From: Pseudomonas sp. TMP9 | GTDB taxonomy: Bacteria > Pseudomonadota > Gammaproteobacteria > Pseudomonadales > Pseudomonadaceae | Direction of reading: 5' to 3' | Length of the DNA stretch: 64,000 nt | Assembly (NCBI RefSeq): GCF_037943105.1 | Contig: NZ_CP149803.1 | Span: forward strand, 3,142,001-3,206,000 | In this document: positions 36,665 through 49,363 of the stretch, piece by piece | How positions within the stretch are numbered: position 1 is the first letter of the stretch | How the letters are laid out: the number at the start of each line of letters is the position of its first letter | The notes under the pieces: model-generated | Database searches by the model: none | The model's input: only the letters and a program-made list of their open reading frames with translations | What the model was told of the DNA's origin: nothing | Made by a program: the position numbers and the translations under genes

Positions 36665-39195
36665 GGCTTCGCCTTACGCTTACGCGGCGCGGCACCACTC
36701 GGCGCCCCCCCTGCGGCAGCGCTCTTACGCGGCGCACCCGACTTAGCCGCGGGCCTAGCCGTCTCGCTTTTGCCCGAGCCTCTGCCATTTTTGCTTTTCG
36801 AATCAGCCGACGACGACTTTTTCGGTGCACGGCTTTTTTCGCTATCGCCATGAGCAGGTGCACGCTCACCACGACGCCCAGTTTTACCGGCTGCTGACTC
36901 AAAACCACCACGGCGAACACCGGCTGGCGCCGCCACTTTCTCTTCAGCCAACTCAAAATCAATCTTGCGCTCGTCAAGATCAACCCGCATGACCTTAACC
37001 GCAACGCTATCGCCTAGACGGAAACTACGCCCGCTGCGCTCGCCCGCTAAGCGGTGATGAACAGGGTCAAAGTGGTAGTAGTCTCCTGGCAAGGCGGTGA
37101 CATGCACCAAGCCTTCGACATAGATGTCTTGCAGCTCAACGAACAAGCCAAAGCCTGTCACAGCAGTTATGACACCCGGGAAGGTCTCGCCAACACGGTC
37201 CTTCATAAACTCGCATTTCAGCCAGTTGACCACATCGCGTGTGGCCTCATCAGCACGACGCTCAGACATCGAGCACTGCTCACCAAGCTGCTCAAGAGCC
37301 GCCTCATCGTAAGGATAAATACGTGCACGCGGCATGATCGCCGCACCCGCGCGCTTGACATGCGGAGTGTCAAGCTTGGAGCGGATAACACTGCGAATTG
37401 CCCGATGGATCAACAGATCCGGGTAGCGACGAATCGGCGAAGTGAAATGCGCATACGCCTCGTAATTCAGTCCGAAGTGGCCCTGATTATCGGCACTGTA
37501 AACCGCCTGACTGAGGGAGCGCAGCATCACAGTCTGAATCAGGTGATAGTCCGCACGCCCCCGGATGCTTTCCAGCAACAGCTGATAATCCTTAGGTGTC
37601 GGGCCGTCTTTAGACTTGCCGCGATGCAGCGACAGTCCCAACTCGGTGAGAAACGCCTTGAGCTTTTCCACACGCTCTGGCGGCGGACCGTCATGCACGC
37701 GATACAGCGCGGGGATTTCATGCTTTTGCATAAATGCGGCTGTGGCTACGTTAGCGGCCAACATGCATTCTTCGATCAACTTGTGCGCATCGTTGCGCTG
37801 AGTTGGGCGAATTTCAGAAATCTTGCGATCAGCACCGAAGATAATTCGCGTTTCTTGCGTCTCAAAGTCAATTGCACCGCGCTCATGGCGCGCCGCCAAC
37901 AACACCTGATACAGCGAATAAAGCTGCTTAAGGTGCGGCAGCACTTCCTTATATTCGCCACGCAGGGCCTTGCCTTCTGCACCTTTCGGCTGCTCCAGCA
38001 TGGCGCTGACCTTGTTATAGGTCAGGCGCGCATGGGAGTGAATCACCGCCTCGTAGAACTGATAATCAGTCATCTTGCCGGTTTTCGAGATGCTGATCTC
38101 GCAGACCATGGCCAGTCGGTCGACATGCGGGTTTAGCGAGCAAAGGCCGTTGGAGAGCTCCTCCGGCAGCATTGGAATAACCCGCTCCGGGAAGTACACC
38201 GAGTTACCGCGCACTTGACCCTCAGCGTCCAGCGCCGAGTCGACCTTAACGTAGTGCGAAACGTCAGCGATGGCGACATAGAGCTTCCAGCCGCCGGAAA
38301 ACAGCCGCCAGTTGCTGCCGTTTTTCTCGCAGTAAACTGCGTCATCGAAGTCACGAGCGTCCTCGCCGTCAATGGTCACGAACGGCAGATGGCGCAGGTC
38401 AATGCGCTTCTCTTTGTCCTTTTCCTCGACCTCGGGCTTGAGCTTGTGCGCTTCTTTGACAACTGCTTCAGGCCAAATATGCGGAAGATCGTAGCTGCGC
38501 AACGCAACGTCGATTTCCATACCCGGCGCCATATAGTTGCCAACCACCTCAACCACATCGCCCTGAGGCTGGAAGCGGGCCGTCGGCCAGTGGGTGATTT
38601 TCACCTCAACAAACTGGCCTTGCTTAGCGCTGGCGTTACGACCCGGGGTGACCAGCACTTCTTGCTGAATTTTTGGGTTATCCGCAACCACAAAGCCTAC
38701 GCCACTTTCTTCGTAGTAACGGCCGACGATACTTTCGTGGGCCCGTTTGATCACTTCCACCACCGCGCCTTCACGGCGCCCGCGTCGATCCAAGCCGGAG
38801 ACGCGAGCCAAAGCACGGTCGCCATCGAAAACTAAACGCATTTGCGCAGGACTCAAAAACAAGTCGTCACTGCGGTCGTCCGGCACCAGAAAGCCGAAGC
38901 CATCACGGTGCCCGCTGACACGACCCAGAATCAGGTCAAGCTTGTCTACCGGGGCATAGGTGCCACGACGGGTATAGATCAACTGACCATCGCGCTCCAT
39001 GGCGCGCAGACGTCGACGCAGCGCTTCGAGTTGGTCTTCAGTGGCCATGCCAAACTCATCGGCCAACTCTTCACGGCTCGCCGGCGAGCCACGGTCAGAC
39101 AAGTGCTGCAGGATCAGCTCGCGACTGGGGATGGGGTTTTCGTATTTTTCCGCTTCACGAGCGGCCTCGGGATCGAGGGATTGCCAATCGGCCAT
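36661..39195 (-). CDS. rnr: Ribonuclease R
   Basis: 3'-5' exoribonuclease that degrades structured RNA. The 844 residues comprise an N-terminal helix-turn-helix and cold-shock domains, the RNB catalytic domain with the metal-binding aspartates in IDGEDARDFDDAVYCE, TSPIRRYPDLLIHRA and a C-terminal S1 domain (GVITAVTGFGLFVELQDIYVEGLVH). About 115 residues of lysine-, serine- and alanine-rich basic tail follow, longer than a minimal RNase R and typical of the pseudomonad form. Good start MADWQSLDPEA. Transcribed with rlmB. Confidence 0.97.
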   Translation of the reverse strand: MADWQSLDPEAAREAEKYENPIPSRELILQHLSDRGSPASREELADEFGMATEDQLEALRRRLRAMERDGQLIYTRRGTYAPVDKLDLILGRVSGHRDGFGFLVPDDRSDDLFLSPAQMRLVFDGDRALARVSGLDRRGRREGAVVEVIKRAHESIVGRYYEESGVGFVVADNPKIQQEVLVTPGRNASAKQGQFVEVKITHWPTARFQPQGDVVEVVGNYMAPGMEIDVALRSYDLPHIWPEAVVKEAHKLKPEVEEKDKEKRIDLRHLPFVTIDGEDARDFDDAVYCEKNGSNWRLFSGGWKLYVAIADVSHYVKVDSALDAEGQVRGNSVYFPERVIPMLPEELSNGLCSLNPHVDRLAMVCEISISKTGKMTDYQFYEAVIHSHARLTYNKVSAMLEQPKGAEGKALRGEYKEVLPHLKQLYSLYQVLLAARHERGAIDFETQETRIIFGADRKISEIRPTQRNDAHKLIEECMLAANVATAAFMQKHEIPALYRVHDGPPPERVEKLKAFLTELGLSLHRGKSKDGPTPKDYQLLLESIRGRADYHLIQTVMLRSLSQAVYSADNQGHFGLNYEAYAHFTSPIRRYPDLLIHRAIRSVIRSKLDTPHVKRAGAAIMPRARIYPYDEAALEQLGEQCSMSERRADEATRDVVNWLKCEFMKDRVGETFPGVITAVTGFGLFVELQDIYVEGLVHVTALPGDYYHFDPVHHRLAGERSGRSFRLGDSVAVKVMRVDLDERKIDFELAEEKVAAPAGVRRGGFESAAGKTGRRGERAPAHGDSEKSRAPKKSSSADSKSKNGRGSGKSETARPAAKSGAPRKSAAAGGAPSGAAPRKRKAKP

Positions 39196-39308
39196 TAGAG
39201 GTAATTCACCTTATCTACACAAATTCGGTTTGCTATATGCCTATTGAAGCGCGAAACCACTGTCCAGGTCAGCCCGGCACACAGAATAAAATTTTTTAAC
39301 AACAGGGG

Positions 39309-39337
39309 TTTACAAGTAAAAACCCGGTCCGTAAGAT
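39309..39337 (+). promoter_or_regulatory. Sigma-70 promoter of tRNA-Leu
   Basis: TTTACA (39309-39314), 17 bases, TAAGAT (39332-39337), followed by a GCGCGCC discriminator typical of stable-RNA promoters. The tRNA begins about 67 bases after the predicted start, so the 5' leader needs processing. Confidence 0.65.
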
Positions 39338-39410
39338 GCGCGCCACAACGACGGGAAACGATGTTAACCGGGTTGTAGTTGATAGCAAACATGCTTTTTT
39401 TGCAATCAAT

Positions 39411-39497
39411 GCCCAGGTGGTGAAATTGGTAGACACGCCAGCTTCAGGTGCTGGTGACCTTACGGTCGTGGAAGTTCGAGTCTTCTCCTGGGCACCA
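39411..39497 (+). tRNA. tRNA-Leu (anticodon CAG)
   Basis: An 87-base tRNA with acceptor arms GCCCAGG and CCTGGGC, the D-loop containing TTGGTAGA, anticodon stem CCAGC/GCTGG and loop TTCAGGT (CAG at 39445-39447), a long variable arm typical of leucine tRNA, the T-arm GTTCGAGTC and an encoded 3' CCA. It reads CUG. It is a single + strand gene between - strand rnr and a chemoreceptor gene, in the same place as a leucine tRNA in P. aeruginosa. Confidence 0.97.
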
Positions 39498-39507
39498 ATT
39501 TTAAAAG

Positions 39508-39531
39508 GCCGAGCCAAAAGCTCGGCTTTTT
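39508..39531 (+). terminator. Terminator after tRNA-Leu
   Basis: GCCGAGC, a 5-base loop, GCTCGGC, then five T, 11 bases after the CCA end. Confidence 0.9.
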
Positions 39532-39600
39532 GTTGCCTGCGATTTGGCTCACTTGCCGGGACGCGCCGGGCACTTTTCAATGCCCGCCTGAGCCTGCAGG

Positions 39601-41535
39601 TTAAACGCGGAACTGCCCCAAGCTAGCCTTGAGCTTTTTCGCTAACCCATCCAAAACACGGCCGCTGCGCGCTGTCGCGGCCACTGCTTCAGCCGCACGC
39701 TGCGCTTCCACATGGATCACTTCGACGCGACCGCGCACCGCATCAGCGCCCGATGCTTGATGCCCCGCTGCTTGAGTTGCTGTATTGATTGCGCCGTGCA
39801 CTTCTTCAACCGCCGCACGCACCGACTGCTGTACGCGCGCGCTTTCACGCAATGCAACCAACCCTTGATCAGCCTGCTTACCTGCCTGTGCAATGGCCTC
39901 AACAGCTTCGCGTGCACCTTGTTGCAGAGCACCGATGTGGGCCTGAATATCGCCTGTAGATTGTTGTGTCTTGCTGGCTAACGCCCTAACTTCATCGGCC
40001 ACCACGGCAAAACCACGCCCGCTCTCTCCGGCACGCGCTGCTTCAATCGCCGCATTTAGGGCCAGTAGATTAGTTTGCTCAGCGATAGAACGAATCACCG
40101 TCAACACCACTTCAATCTGTTCACTTTGCTTAGCCAAACGCTCAATCACAGCAGCTCCCGCGTCAACGCGGCGCACCAGCTCCTCAATTGAGCCCCCCAC
40201 GCGCTGGGCAATTTCAGCATTGTCATCGGTCGCTTGACGAATCGCGCCAACACGCTGCAGCGCCTCACGCATGGCATGGCTTTCTGCTTGGGCTTCACCG
40301 GCCATCTCGGCCAGAGCCTGCAGACTGCCCGCCACCTCATCGCGCTGACGCTCAGCAGCGGCCTCGGCAGCGGCACTGCGGGAAGTCAGGGTGCTGATTT
40401 CTAGCACCGTAAGCGAGGCCACCTCATCGGCCTCGCGAACAATCGGCTGCAACTTGGCGACGAAACGATTGACCGCTGCGGCCATGTCGCCAATTTCATC
40501 ACGACTATTGAGCTCAACCCGACGCGTCAGGTCGCCCTCGCCCGCCGCCCAATCGTTCAAGACCGCAATCAACGTATGCAGCTTACTGACCACGCGCCGC
40601 CCTAACACCAACGCTAACAGCAGTAAAATCAGTAGCGCCACCACCACTAGCCCAAGGCTGATGCTCCAACGCAAGCTAGTCGCGGCCTGCTGCACGACCT
40701 CACGGGTACTCTGCTGCATGTTATCCGCAGCCTCACGGGCGACACCCAAACGCACTGATAACGCATCCGCGCTGCTGGTGGCCGCGCCACTTAGGCTGTC
40801 GGAAATTAACTGCCCACTGCTGTCAATCAGATCGAAAAAACGCGCATCCAGTTTCGCTAACTCATCATCCACCGAGGCTGTGGAAACCCCTAACAAGACC
40901 TTGCCAATGTCCGAACCCATGGGGCTGATCGTCGCCTCAGCGATATACACACCCGGGTCGTTGGCAGCGGCTTGCAGCACTTTATCCAGTGCACCACCGC
41001 CCTCTCCTTTAGCCAGCAGCGCGCGTACGCGGGGATCCTGGCGATTAAGATGACGCGTCAAGCGCTGCCCTTGCGCATCGATATACACCGCAAACAAGAC
41101 GGTCGGATTGCGATGCGCGCTGCGCGCCAATTCGGTCAACACTGGCACGTCAGCATCCCAAATGGCCTTAGGCGCAACCGCTGATAACAACTGCGCCAAC
41201 TCATCCGCAGAACGCTTGAGGTTACTGTCCAGTACCGCGCGGATATGCCCCTGCTCTTGCGTTAGCCGAGCGGAAAGGCCTTTGCTCAACTGCGCTTGAG
41301 TGCTCGCGGAAAGACTGTTTAGCCCTCCGCGTACCTCGTCACCCGCCTTAGTCAACTCATCCGTTAACCGCGCCGTATCGGCCTGCATGCTTTTAGCCAA
41401 ATCTGCTTCAAGCGTCGCGACCGTGGTACGCGTTAACGCCACCGCCACGACCACCTGAATCAACAAGGCCACACCCAGGGCGAGAAATACCGGCAACAAC
41501 AGCCGACTGCGCAACACAGAAATAATGGCAAACAC
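39601..41535 (-). CDS. Methyl-accepting chemotaxis protein
   Basis: A 644-residue transmembrane chemoreceptor. TM1 lies at about 7-35, a large periplasmic ligand-binding region to about 285 ([17 protein letters not shown] suggests a PAS/dCache-like fold), TM2 at about 289-311, a HAMP domain, and the cytoplasmic hairpin with the conserved tip [40 protein letters not shown]. It ends in GQFRV, without the NWETF-type pentapeptide that tethers CheR. GTG 41535 is chosen since AGGAG lies eight bases upstream; GTG 41544 overlaps that site. Ligand unknown. Confidence 0.9.
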   Translation of the reverse strand: MFAIISVLRSRLLLPVFLALGVALLIQVVVAVALTRTTVATLEADLAKSMQADTARLTDELTKAGDEVRGGLNSLSASTQAQLSKGLSARLTQEQGHIRAVLDSNLKRSADELAQLLSAVAPKAIWDADVPVLTELARSAHRNPTVLFAVYIDAQGQRLTRHLNRQDPRVRALLAKGEGGGALDKVLQAAANDPGVYIAEATISPMGSDIGKVLLGVSTASVDDELAKLDARFFDLIDSSGQLISDSLSGAATSSADALSVRLGVAREAADNMQQSTREVVQQAATSLRWSISLGLVVVALLILLLLALVLGRRVVSKLHTLIAVLNDWAAGEGDLTRRVELNSRDEIGDMAAAVNRFVAKLQPIVREADEVASLTVLEISTLTSRSAAAEAAAERQRDEVAGSLQALAEMAGEAQAESHAMREALQRVGAIRQATDDNAEIAQRVGGSIEELVRRVDAGAAVIERLAKQSEQIEVVLTVIRSIAEQTNLLALNAAIEAARAGESGRGFAVVADEVRALASKTQQSTGDIQAHIGALQQGAREAVEAIAQAGKQADQGLVALRESARVQQSVRAAVEEVHGAINTATQAAGHQASGADAVRGRVEVIHVEAQRAAEAVAATARSGRVLDGLAKKLKASLGQFRV

Positions 41536-41671
41536 GGCAGACACTCCTGACGACGGTAATGCCTATAACGGCGGGAACCCAGATTTATGAAGGCTAGCCC
41601 GGATATTTTTAATTGGGCCAGAAACGACAAAGGGCCGCCAACTGGCGACCCCTGCGTACTGCCTGCGACTA

Positions 41672-44206
<2,535 letters not shown>

Positions 44207-44219
<13 letters not shown>

Positions 44220-44293
44220 TTCGCCATTCCCCTCTTAGACCGGGCAGCACAAGCCTGCGATAAACCAATAAAAATGGTTGTTTCCAGCAGCAT
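44207..44293 (-). CDS. Possible 28-residue frame overlapping the hisZ start
   Basis: ATG at 44293 opens [20 protein letters not shown] then a short basic end (RGMAKWQR), stopping at TAG 13 bases inside hisZ. No clear ribosome-binding site is seen. A second 28-codon frame ([13 protein letters not shown]...) runs from 44321 to 44235. The region has a protein-like hydrophobic run, so it may be a leader peptide, a relic of the small DUF2065 gene usual near here, or chance. Confidence 0.2.
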
Positions 44294-44506
44294 GCCGGCC
44301 AACCCGATTAGACGCCGCCATCAATTACATAACGGCATCTATTGAAAAAACCTTCGCGCCTATGTGTGCCAATCAAGCCGGCTAGAGTGCCTCGCCACAC
44401 CGCGACAACCCACGATGCGGCGCCTTACTCCTGGCACATGCTTGCTGCAGACGCAAAAAAGCCGGGATTTCCCCGGCTGCATAATCATACCACGTTTTCC
44501 ACAACG
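44294..44506. other. Gap between hisZ and hflC without a recognisable gene
   Basis: The whole hisZ-hflC gap (44220-44539) is 320 bases. Besides small frames near hisZ, a terminator and a hairpin near hflC, it contains nothing recognisable. Many gammaproteobacteria, including P. aeruginosa, have a small DUF2065 membrane-protein gene here (from memory); no such frame was found. The hisZ promoter should lie in this stretch, but no clear hexamers stand out. Confidence 0.5.
44455..44477 (-). terminator. Terminator of the hflK-hflC transcript
   Basis: On the - strand, GCCGGGG, AAAT, CCCGGC, then six T. It is a strong intrinsic terminator about 60 bases after the hflC stop and ends the long tsaE-to-hflC gene train. 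Confidence 0.9.
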
Positions 44507-44536
44507 ATCACCCCGGCGGCTGCCCGCCGGGGTGAT
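44507..44536 (-). other. Perfect 13-base hairpin right after hflC
   Basis: ATCACCCCGGCGG, loop of four, CCGCCGGGGTGAT. It starts three bases after the hflC stop and has no T tract. The real terminator follows 30 bases later, so this may protect the 3' end. Confidence 0.6.
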
Positions 44537-44539
44537 GGC

Positions 44540-45409
44540 TTAAGGCTTGGACTTCTCCAAGTAGCGGAAGAAGTCGCTATTGGGATCCAGCACCAGCACA
44601 TCACGCTTATCGGCAAAACTTTCGCGATAGGCTCTCAGGCTGCGGTAGAACGAATAGAACTCTTGGTCCATGCCATAGGCCTCGGAGTAGATCGCAGCAG
44701 CTTGGGCGTCGCCCTCACCGCGCAGCTCTTCCGCTTGGCGGTAAGCATCAGCAAGTAACACGCGCCGCTGACGGTCGGCATCGGCACGAATACCCTCAGC
44801 CAGCTCCTTACCTTTAGCACGGTGCTCACGAGCCTCACGCTCACGCTCAGAGCTCATCCGATCAAACACGCTGCGGTTGACTTCCTTCGGCAGGTCGATG
44901 GCCTTAACACGCACATCGACCACTTCAATACCCAACTCTTTTTGCGCAGCTCGGTTCAGCGAGGCCGTTACATCAGCCATCAGCGCATCGCGCTCACCCG
45001 ACACGGCTTCATGCAGGGTGCGCTTACCAAACTGGTCACGCAGCGATGCTTCAAGACGGCGTGCGAGACGCTCATCGGCTATCTGCTTCATGCCAGAAGT
45101 TGCGGTGTAGAAACGCTCAGCGTCCAACACGCGCCATTTGGCAAAGGCATCAACCATCAGCGCTTTCTTTTCCAGCGTAAGGAAACGCGAGCTGGTGGAG
45201 TCCAGAGTCAGCAGGCGCGCATCAAACTTGCGCACCTGATTGACGTAAGGAATCTTCACGTGCAAGCCCGGCTGCACGTCCGGCTGCACGATACGGCCGA
45301 ATTGCAGCAGCACCGCACGCTCAGTCTGCGAAACAATATAGAAGCTGTTCCAAGCAACGAGTGCGATTACCACGCCAACAATAAGGGCGATCAGCGATTT
45401 ATTGCTCAT
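44540..45409 (-). CDS. hflC: HflC, FtsH-associated membrane protein
   Basis: SPFH/band 7 protein that with HflK surrounds and modulates the FtsH protease. The 289 residues have one N-terminal membrane anchor (SLIALIVGVVIALVAWNSFYIV), then the band 7 domain (QTERAVLLQFGRIV) and a coiled-coil C-terminus ending DPNSDFFRYLEK. ATG 45409 overlaps the hflK TGA by one base (TGATG), so translation is coupled. Confidence 0.96.
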   Translation of the reverse strand: MSNKSLIALIVGVVIALVAWNSFYIVSQTERAVLLQFGRIVQPDVQPGLHVKIPYVNQVRKFDARLLTLDSTSSRFLTLEKKALMVDAFAKWRVLDAERFYTATSGMKQIADERLARRLEASLRDQFGKRTLHEAVSGERDALMADVTASLNRAAQKELGIEVVDVRVKAIDLPKEVNRSVFDRMSSEREREAREHRAKGKELAEGIRADADRQRRVLLADAYRQAEELRGEGDAQAAAIYSEAYGMDQEFYSFYRSLRAYRESFADKRDVLVLDPNSDFFRYLEKSKP

Positions 45410-46566
45410 CAACGAGTCTCCCTTGAACGCAGCTCAACCTGGCGCGGGTCATTGCTAACGCGCGCGCTGGCATCTGCTGTACTTCCAGCACCAGATATTG
45501 AGCTCGGCGCAGACGAGCTGCGGCCGTCGATCATTTTATCCAGCGGCAGATAAAGCAGATTGTTCTGCCCCTTGTCGCCCGTCACCAGCACCTTGCTGGT
45601 GTTGGTCATCAGCTCTTGCATGGTATCCAGATACAGACGCTCACGAGTTACTTCGGGCGCCTTACGGTACTCAGTCACCAATGCAGTAAAGCGATTGGCC
45701 TCACCCTGAGCGCGGGAAACCACTTCATCGCGGTAACCATTAGCATCTTCAACCAAGCGCTGCGCTTGGCCTCGAGCTTCCGGCACTACGCCATTGGCAT
45801 ACGTTTCCGCCTGATTTTTCTCGCGCTGCTCGTCTTCACGGGCACGAATCACGTCATCAAAGGCTTCCTGTACTTCGCGCGGCGCAGCCGCACTCTGCAG
45901 GTTGACCTGAGTCACCGTGATGCCGGTGCGGTAGTTATCGAGGAATCGCTGCAGACGCTCTTTAACTTCACTGGCCATAAGCTCACGGCCTTCGGTGAGC
46001 ACCTGATCCATCTCGGTGGAACCTACAACGTGGCGAACAGCACTGTCGGTCGCATGCTGCAAACTGACTTCGGGCTGGTCAACGTTGAGTACGAAGTCCT
46101 GTAAGTTGCTGACCCTGTACTGCACGGTCAACGGCACCTCGATGATGTTCTCATCCTCGGTCAACATCTGCCCTTGCTTGCTGTAAGCACGCTCACGGGT
46201 GACGTTTTCCTGGAACTTGCGATCAATCGGCGGGAAGTAAATATTCAGGCCCGGGCCGACTGTCTCGTAGTACTCGCCGAAGCGCAGCACAACGGCCTGC
46301 TCCTGCTCATCAACGACATAGATCGCGCTGTACAGCCAGATTGCAGCCAGCAGCCCAAGGCCAACGAAGAGTATGCCTAAACCGCCGCCACCCCCTGAAC
46401 CCGTCTCGCCGCCTCGTTTTTTACGGCCGCCAAACAACCCATTCAGGCTGTCCTGCAGCTTTCGGAAGGCCTCATCGATATCCGGCGGTCCCTTGCGATC
46501 GCCATTTTTACGGCCACCCCATGGATCCTGGTTATTCGAATTGCCACCCGGCTCATTCCAAGCCAT
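45409..46566 (-). CDS. hflK: HflK, FtsH-associated membrane protein
   Basis: Partner of HflC in the FtsH-HflKC complex. The 385 residues begin MAWNEPGGNSNNQDPWGG, a glycine- and asparagine-rich cytoplasmic segment, then a glycine run, a membrane helix (LGILFVGLGLLAAIWLYSAIYVV) and the band 7 domain (EQEQAVVLRFGEYYETV). ATG 46566 is chosen because GGAGAG lies five bases before it and the usual MAWNEPG start results; a longer in-frame start at 46635 is not conserved. Follows hflX. Confidence 0.96.
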   Translation of the reverse strand: MAWNEPGGNSNNQDPWGGRKNGDRKGPPDIDEAFRKLQDSLNGLFGGRKKRGGETGSGGGGGLGILFVGLGLLAAIWLYSAIYVVDEQEQAVVLRFGEYYETVGPGLNIYFPPIDRKFQENVTRERAYSKQGQMLTEDENIIEVPLTVQYRVSNLQDFVLNVDQPEVSLQHATDSAVRHVVGSTEMDQVLTEGRELMASEVKERLQRFLDNYRTGITVTQVNLQSAAAPREVQEAFDDVIRAREDEQREKNQAETYANGVVPEARGQAQRLVEDANGYRDEVVSRAQGEANRFTALVTEYRKAPEVTRERLYLDTMQELMTNTSKVLVTGDKGQNNLLYLPLDKMIDGRSSSAPSSISGAGSTADASARVSNDPRQVELRSRETR

Positions 46567-46662
46567 AGCGCTCTCCATCTGATAAAGCAAAGACGCACCC
46601 ACGGCACGTCCGCCAATGCTACAGAATGCATGCAACCAGCGGCAAAGTCGCTGGCGCAGGCT

Positions 46663-47964
46663 TTATTGCAAAGTGTGTTGCTCAATAAACTCTTGCGGCT
46701 TGAGTCCTTCGCGACTCACTAACCGATTTAACTCGACACGCGGCAAGCGCACCGCCAGCAAACTGCTGCCATCCTCGCTGTAGGACTCGCTCTGCACCAC
46801 GCCTAAGGCAAAGAACTGTGCGCGCATACGGCCAAGCCGCTGCGGCAACTGCAATGTACCGACAAATAGGTCATTACCCAACAGCTCTGCAATGGCCTGA
46901 CGCAGTAATGGCAAGCCTCGCCCATCGCGTGCCGACAGCCAAACCCGCTGTGGCTTACCATCGGCATCGCGCTGGATCTGCGGCTCCACACCGTCCAGCA
47001 GATCGAGCTTGTTGTACACCTCAAGGATCGGCAGGTCCTGAGCGCCGATTTCACCCAGCACCGCCAGCACTTGCTCAATCTGCAGATCACGCTCGGATTC
47101 GTGGGCGTCAATCACATGCAGGAGCAGATCGGAGTTGCTTGACTCTTCAAGCGTCGCCCGAAAAGCCTCTACTAGCTTATGCGGCAAATGACGGATAAAC
47201 CCCACCGTATCGGCAAGCACGATTGGCCCAAGGTCATCCAACTCAAGGCGACGCAGAGTGGGGTCAAGGGTGGCAAACAGCTGATCGGCTGCGTACACAT
47301 CGGAGGCTGTCAGCGCATTGAACAGCGTCGACTTACCCGCATTGGTGTAGCCCACCAGCGATACCGATGGAATGTCCGCACGCTGACGCCCACGGCGAGC
47401 CTGCTCGCGCTGACTGCGGACCTTTTCCAGTTTCTGTTTGATCTGGCGAATGCGCACGCGCAACAGTCGACGGTCGGTTTCCAGCTGAGTTTCACCTGGC
47501 CCACGCAGGCCGATGCCACCTTTTTGTCGCTCTAGGTGGGTCCAGCCCCGCACGAGGCGTGTACTCATATGGTCGAGCTGAGCCAGCTCGACCTGCAATT
47601 TGCCTTCGTGAGTACGCGCGCGCTGGGCGAAAATATCTAAGATAAGGCCGGTTCGATCGAGCACTCGACATTCGAATGCCCGCTCGAGGTTGCGCTCCTG
47701 ACTGGGTGTCAGTACATGGTTGAAGATGACCAAATCAGCCTCACAGGCCTTAACGTGGTCACGCAACTCTTGCACCTTACCACTGCCGATCAGGTACTTG
47801 GCCGTCAGTCGATTACTCGGGATGCTAAAGAACGCGACAGTCTCAGCACCGGCGGAAAACGCCAGCTCCTGAAACTCCTGCGGATCTTCGCGCACCTCGG
47901 GATTTTGGCCGTCCAAGTGAACCAGAATGGCTCGATCTCCACCTTCATGGCGCTCGAAGAACAA
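46663..47964 (-). CDS. hflX: GTPase HflX
   Basis: Ribosome-associated GTPase that splits stalled 70S ribosomes. The 433 residues have the N-terminal HflX domain (AKYLIGSGKVQELRD), a coiled coil, and the G domain: G1 GYTNAGKSTLFNAL, G3 DTVGFI, G4 NKLDLL, G5 SARDG. The start is TTG 47964 with AGGAGG five bases upstream, an unusual but well-supported codon choice. It starts 14 bases after hfq and leads into hflK. Confidence 0.95.
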   Translation of the reverse strand: MFFERHEGGDRAILVHLDGQNPEVREDPQEFQELAFSAGAETVAFFSIPSNRLTAKYLIGSGKVQELRDHVKACEADLVIFNHVLTPSQERNLERAFECRVLDRTGLILDIFAQRARTHEGKLQVELAQLDHMSTRLVRGWTHLERQKGGIGLRGPGETQLETDRRLLRVRIRQIKQKLEKVRSQREQARRGRQRADIPSVSLVGYTNAGKSTLFNALTASDVYAADQLFATLDPTLRRLELDDLGPIVLADTVGFIRHLPHKLVEAFRATLEESSNSDLLLHVIDAHESERDLQIEQVLAVLGEIGAQDLPILEVYNKLDLLDGVEPQIQRDADGKPQRVWLSARDGRGLPLLRQAIAELLGNDLFVGTLQLPQRLGRMRAQFFALGVVQSESYSEDGSSLLAVRLPRVELNRLVSREGLKPQEFIEQHTLQ

Positions 47965-47978
47965 TACAGCCTCCTAAA

Positions 47979-48278
<300 letters not shown>

Positions 48279-48351
48279 TCAATAATTTAAGTAAACAAAT
48301 GAGCGGCTTAACATCGCCATACCACAAGGATAGACGACCGGTTGCAAAGTC

Positions 48352-49329
48352 TCAGGTCAATATGGAGGCCGCTGCCAAGTATTTCAAGGCGCGCGGCAGG
48401 TTGTCGCAGTCGGCACTGTCAAGCCAATGCACAGCCTGTTGCCAGCCTCGCAACCAGGTGAATTGTCGCTTGGCCAGTTGACGCGTGGCGATAATGCCGC
48501 GCTCTTGCATCTGTTCGGCGTCGAAACTGCCATCCAGATACTCCCACACCTGCCGATAACCCACCGCCCTTATAGACGGCAGACCTGCGTGCAAGTCACT
48601 TCGCTGACGCAGGCGTTCGACCTCAGCAACCAGCCCCTGTTCCACCATCAAGCGAAACCGCAGGGCAATTCGCTCATGCAGCAACTGCCTTTGCAGGGGT
48701 GCTATCGCTAACTGCGCCACAGTATAGGGGAATTGACGGGAGCCCGATGCGCCGCCAGCGGTATTTTCTAAGGCTTGGCGTTGGCGGTGAAGTGTCATGC
48801 TCTCGCCGCTCACCAGATAAACCTCAAGGGCGCGAATCAGACGCTGCGGGTCATTTGGGTGGATCCGCGCGGCAGACTCCGGATCAATGGCACGCAGTTC
48901 GTCGTGCAACACGTGCCAACCTTCAGCCTGGGCGCGCGCCTCCAACTGCGCACGCACAGTTGCATCCGCGCTGGGCATCGGTGCCAGCCCCTCAAGTAAT
49001 GCTTTGAAATACAACATGGTGCCGCCCACCAACAGGGGAATCCGCCCCCGCGCGGTGATGTCGGCCATGGCTGCCAAGGCTTCGCGGCGAAACTCAGCCG
49101 CCGAGTAACTCTCAGCAGGGTCGCGAATATCGATTAGGTGATGAGGAAACTCAGCCAAGGTGGCTTTGTCCGGCTTAGCCGTGCCGATGTCCATGCCGCG
49201 ATAAATCAGCGCTGAGTCCACGCTGATCAACTCGCATGGCAGCACCCGCGCCAGCTCGATAGCCAGGTCGGTCTTGCCAGCCGCAGTCGGCCCCATCAGG
49301 AAAATCGCCGCAGGCAGGCGCTCAGACAT
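48352..49329 (-). CDS. miaA: tRNA dimethylallyltransferase
   Basis: Adds dimethylallyl to A37 of tRNAs that read codons starting with U. The 325 residues have the P-loop [49 protein letters not shown] and the C-terminal [17 protein letters not shown] 49329 ([10 protein letters not shown]) is chosen; a TTG two codons upstream is also in frame. It lies about 100 bases from hfq and 34 bases from mutL in the conserved mutL-miaA-hfq order. Confidence 0.96.
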   Translation of the reverse strand: MSERLPAAIFLMGPTAAGKTDLAIELARVLPCELISVDSALIYRGMDIGTAKPDKATLAEFPHHLIDIRDPAESYSAAEFRREALAAMADITARGRIPLLVGGTMLYFKALLEGLAPMPSADATVRAQLEARAQAEGWHVLHDELRAIDPESAARIHPNDPQRLIRALEVYLVSGESMTLHRQRQALENTAGGASGSRQFPYTVAQLAIAPLQRQLLHERIALRFRLMVEQGLVAEVERLRQRSDLHAGLPSIRAVGYRQVWEYLDGSFDAEQMQERGIIATRQLAKRQFTWLRGWQQAVHWLDSADCDNLPRALKYLAAASILT

Positions 49330-49363
49330 ACTCAAAAATCTCTAAATTGCGTAACGCGGCAAA

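Noticed and set aside
39411-39600. Integrated element at tRNA-Leu
   Set aside because: No integrase gene and no second copy of the tRNA 3' end is visible nearby; only the chemoreceptor gene is unusual.
44432-44445. Second sigma-54-like element TGGCAC...TTGC near hflC
   Set aside because: The spacer is four bases instead of five, which sigma-54 does not tolerate, and it points into the 3' end of hflC.
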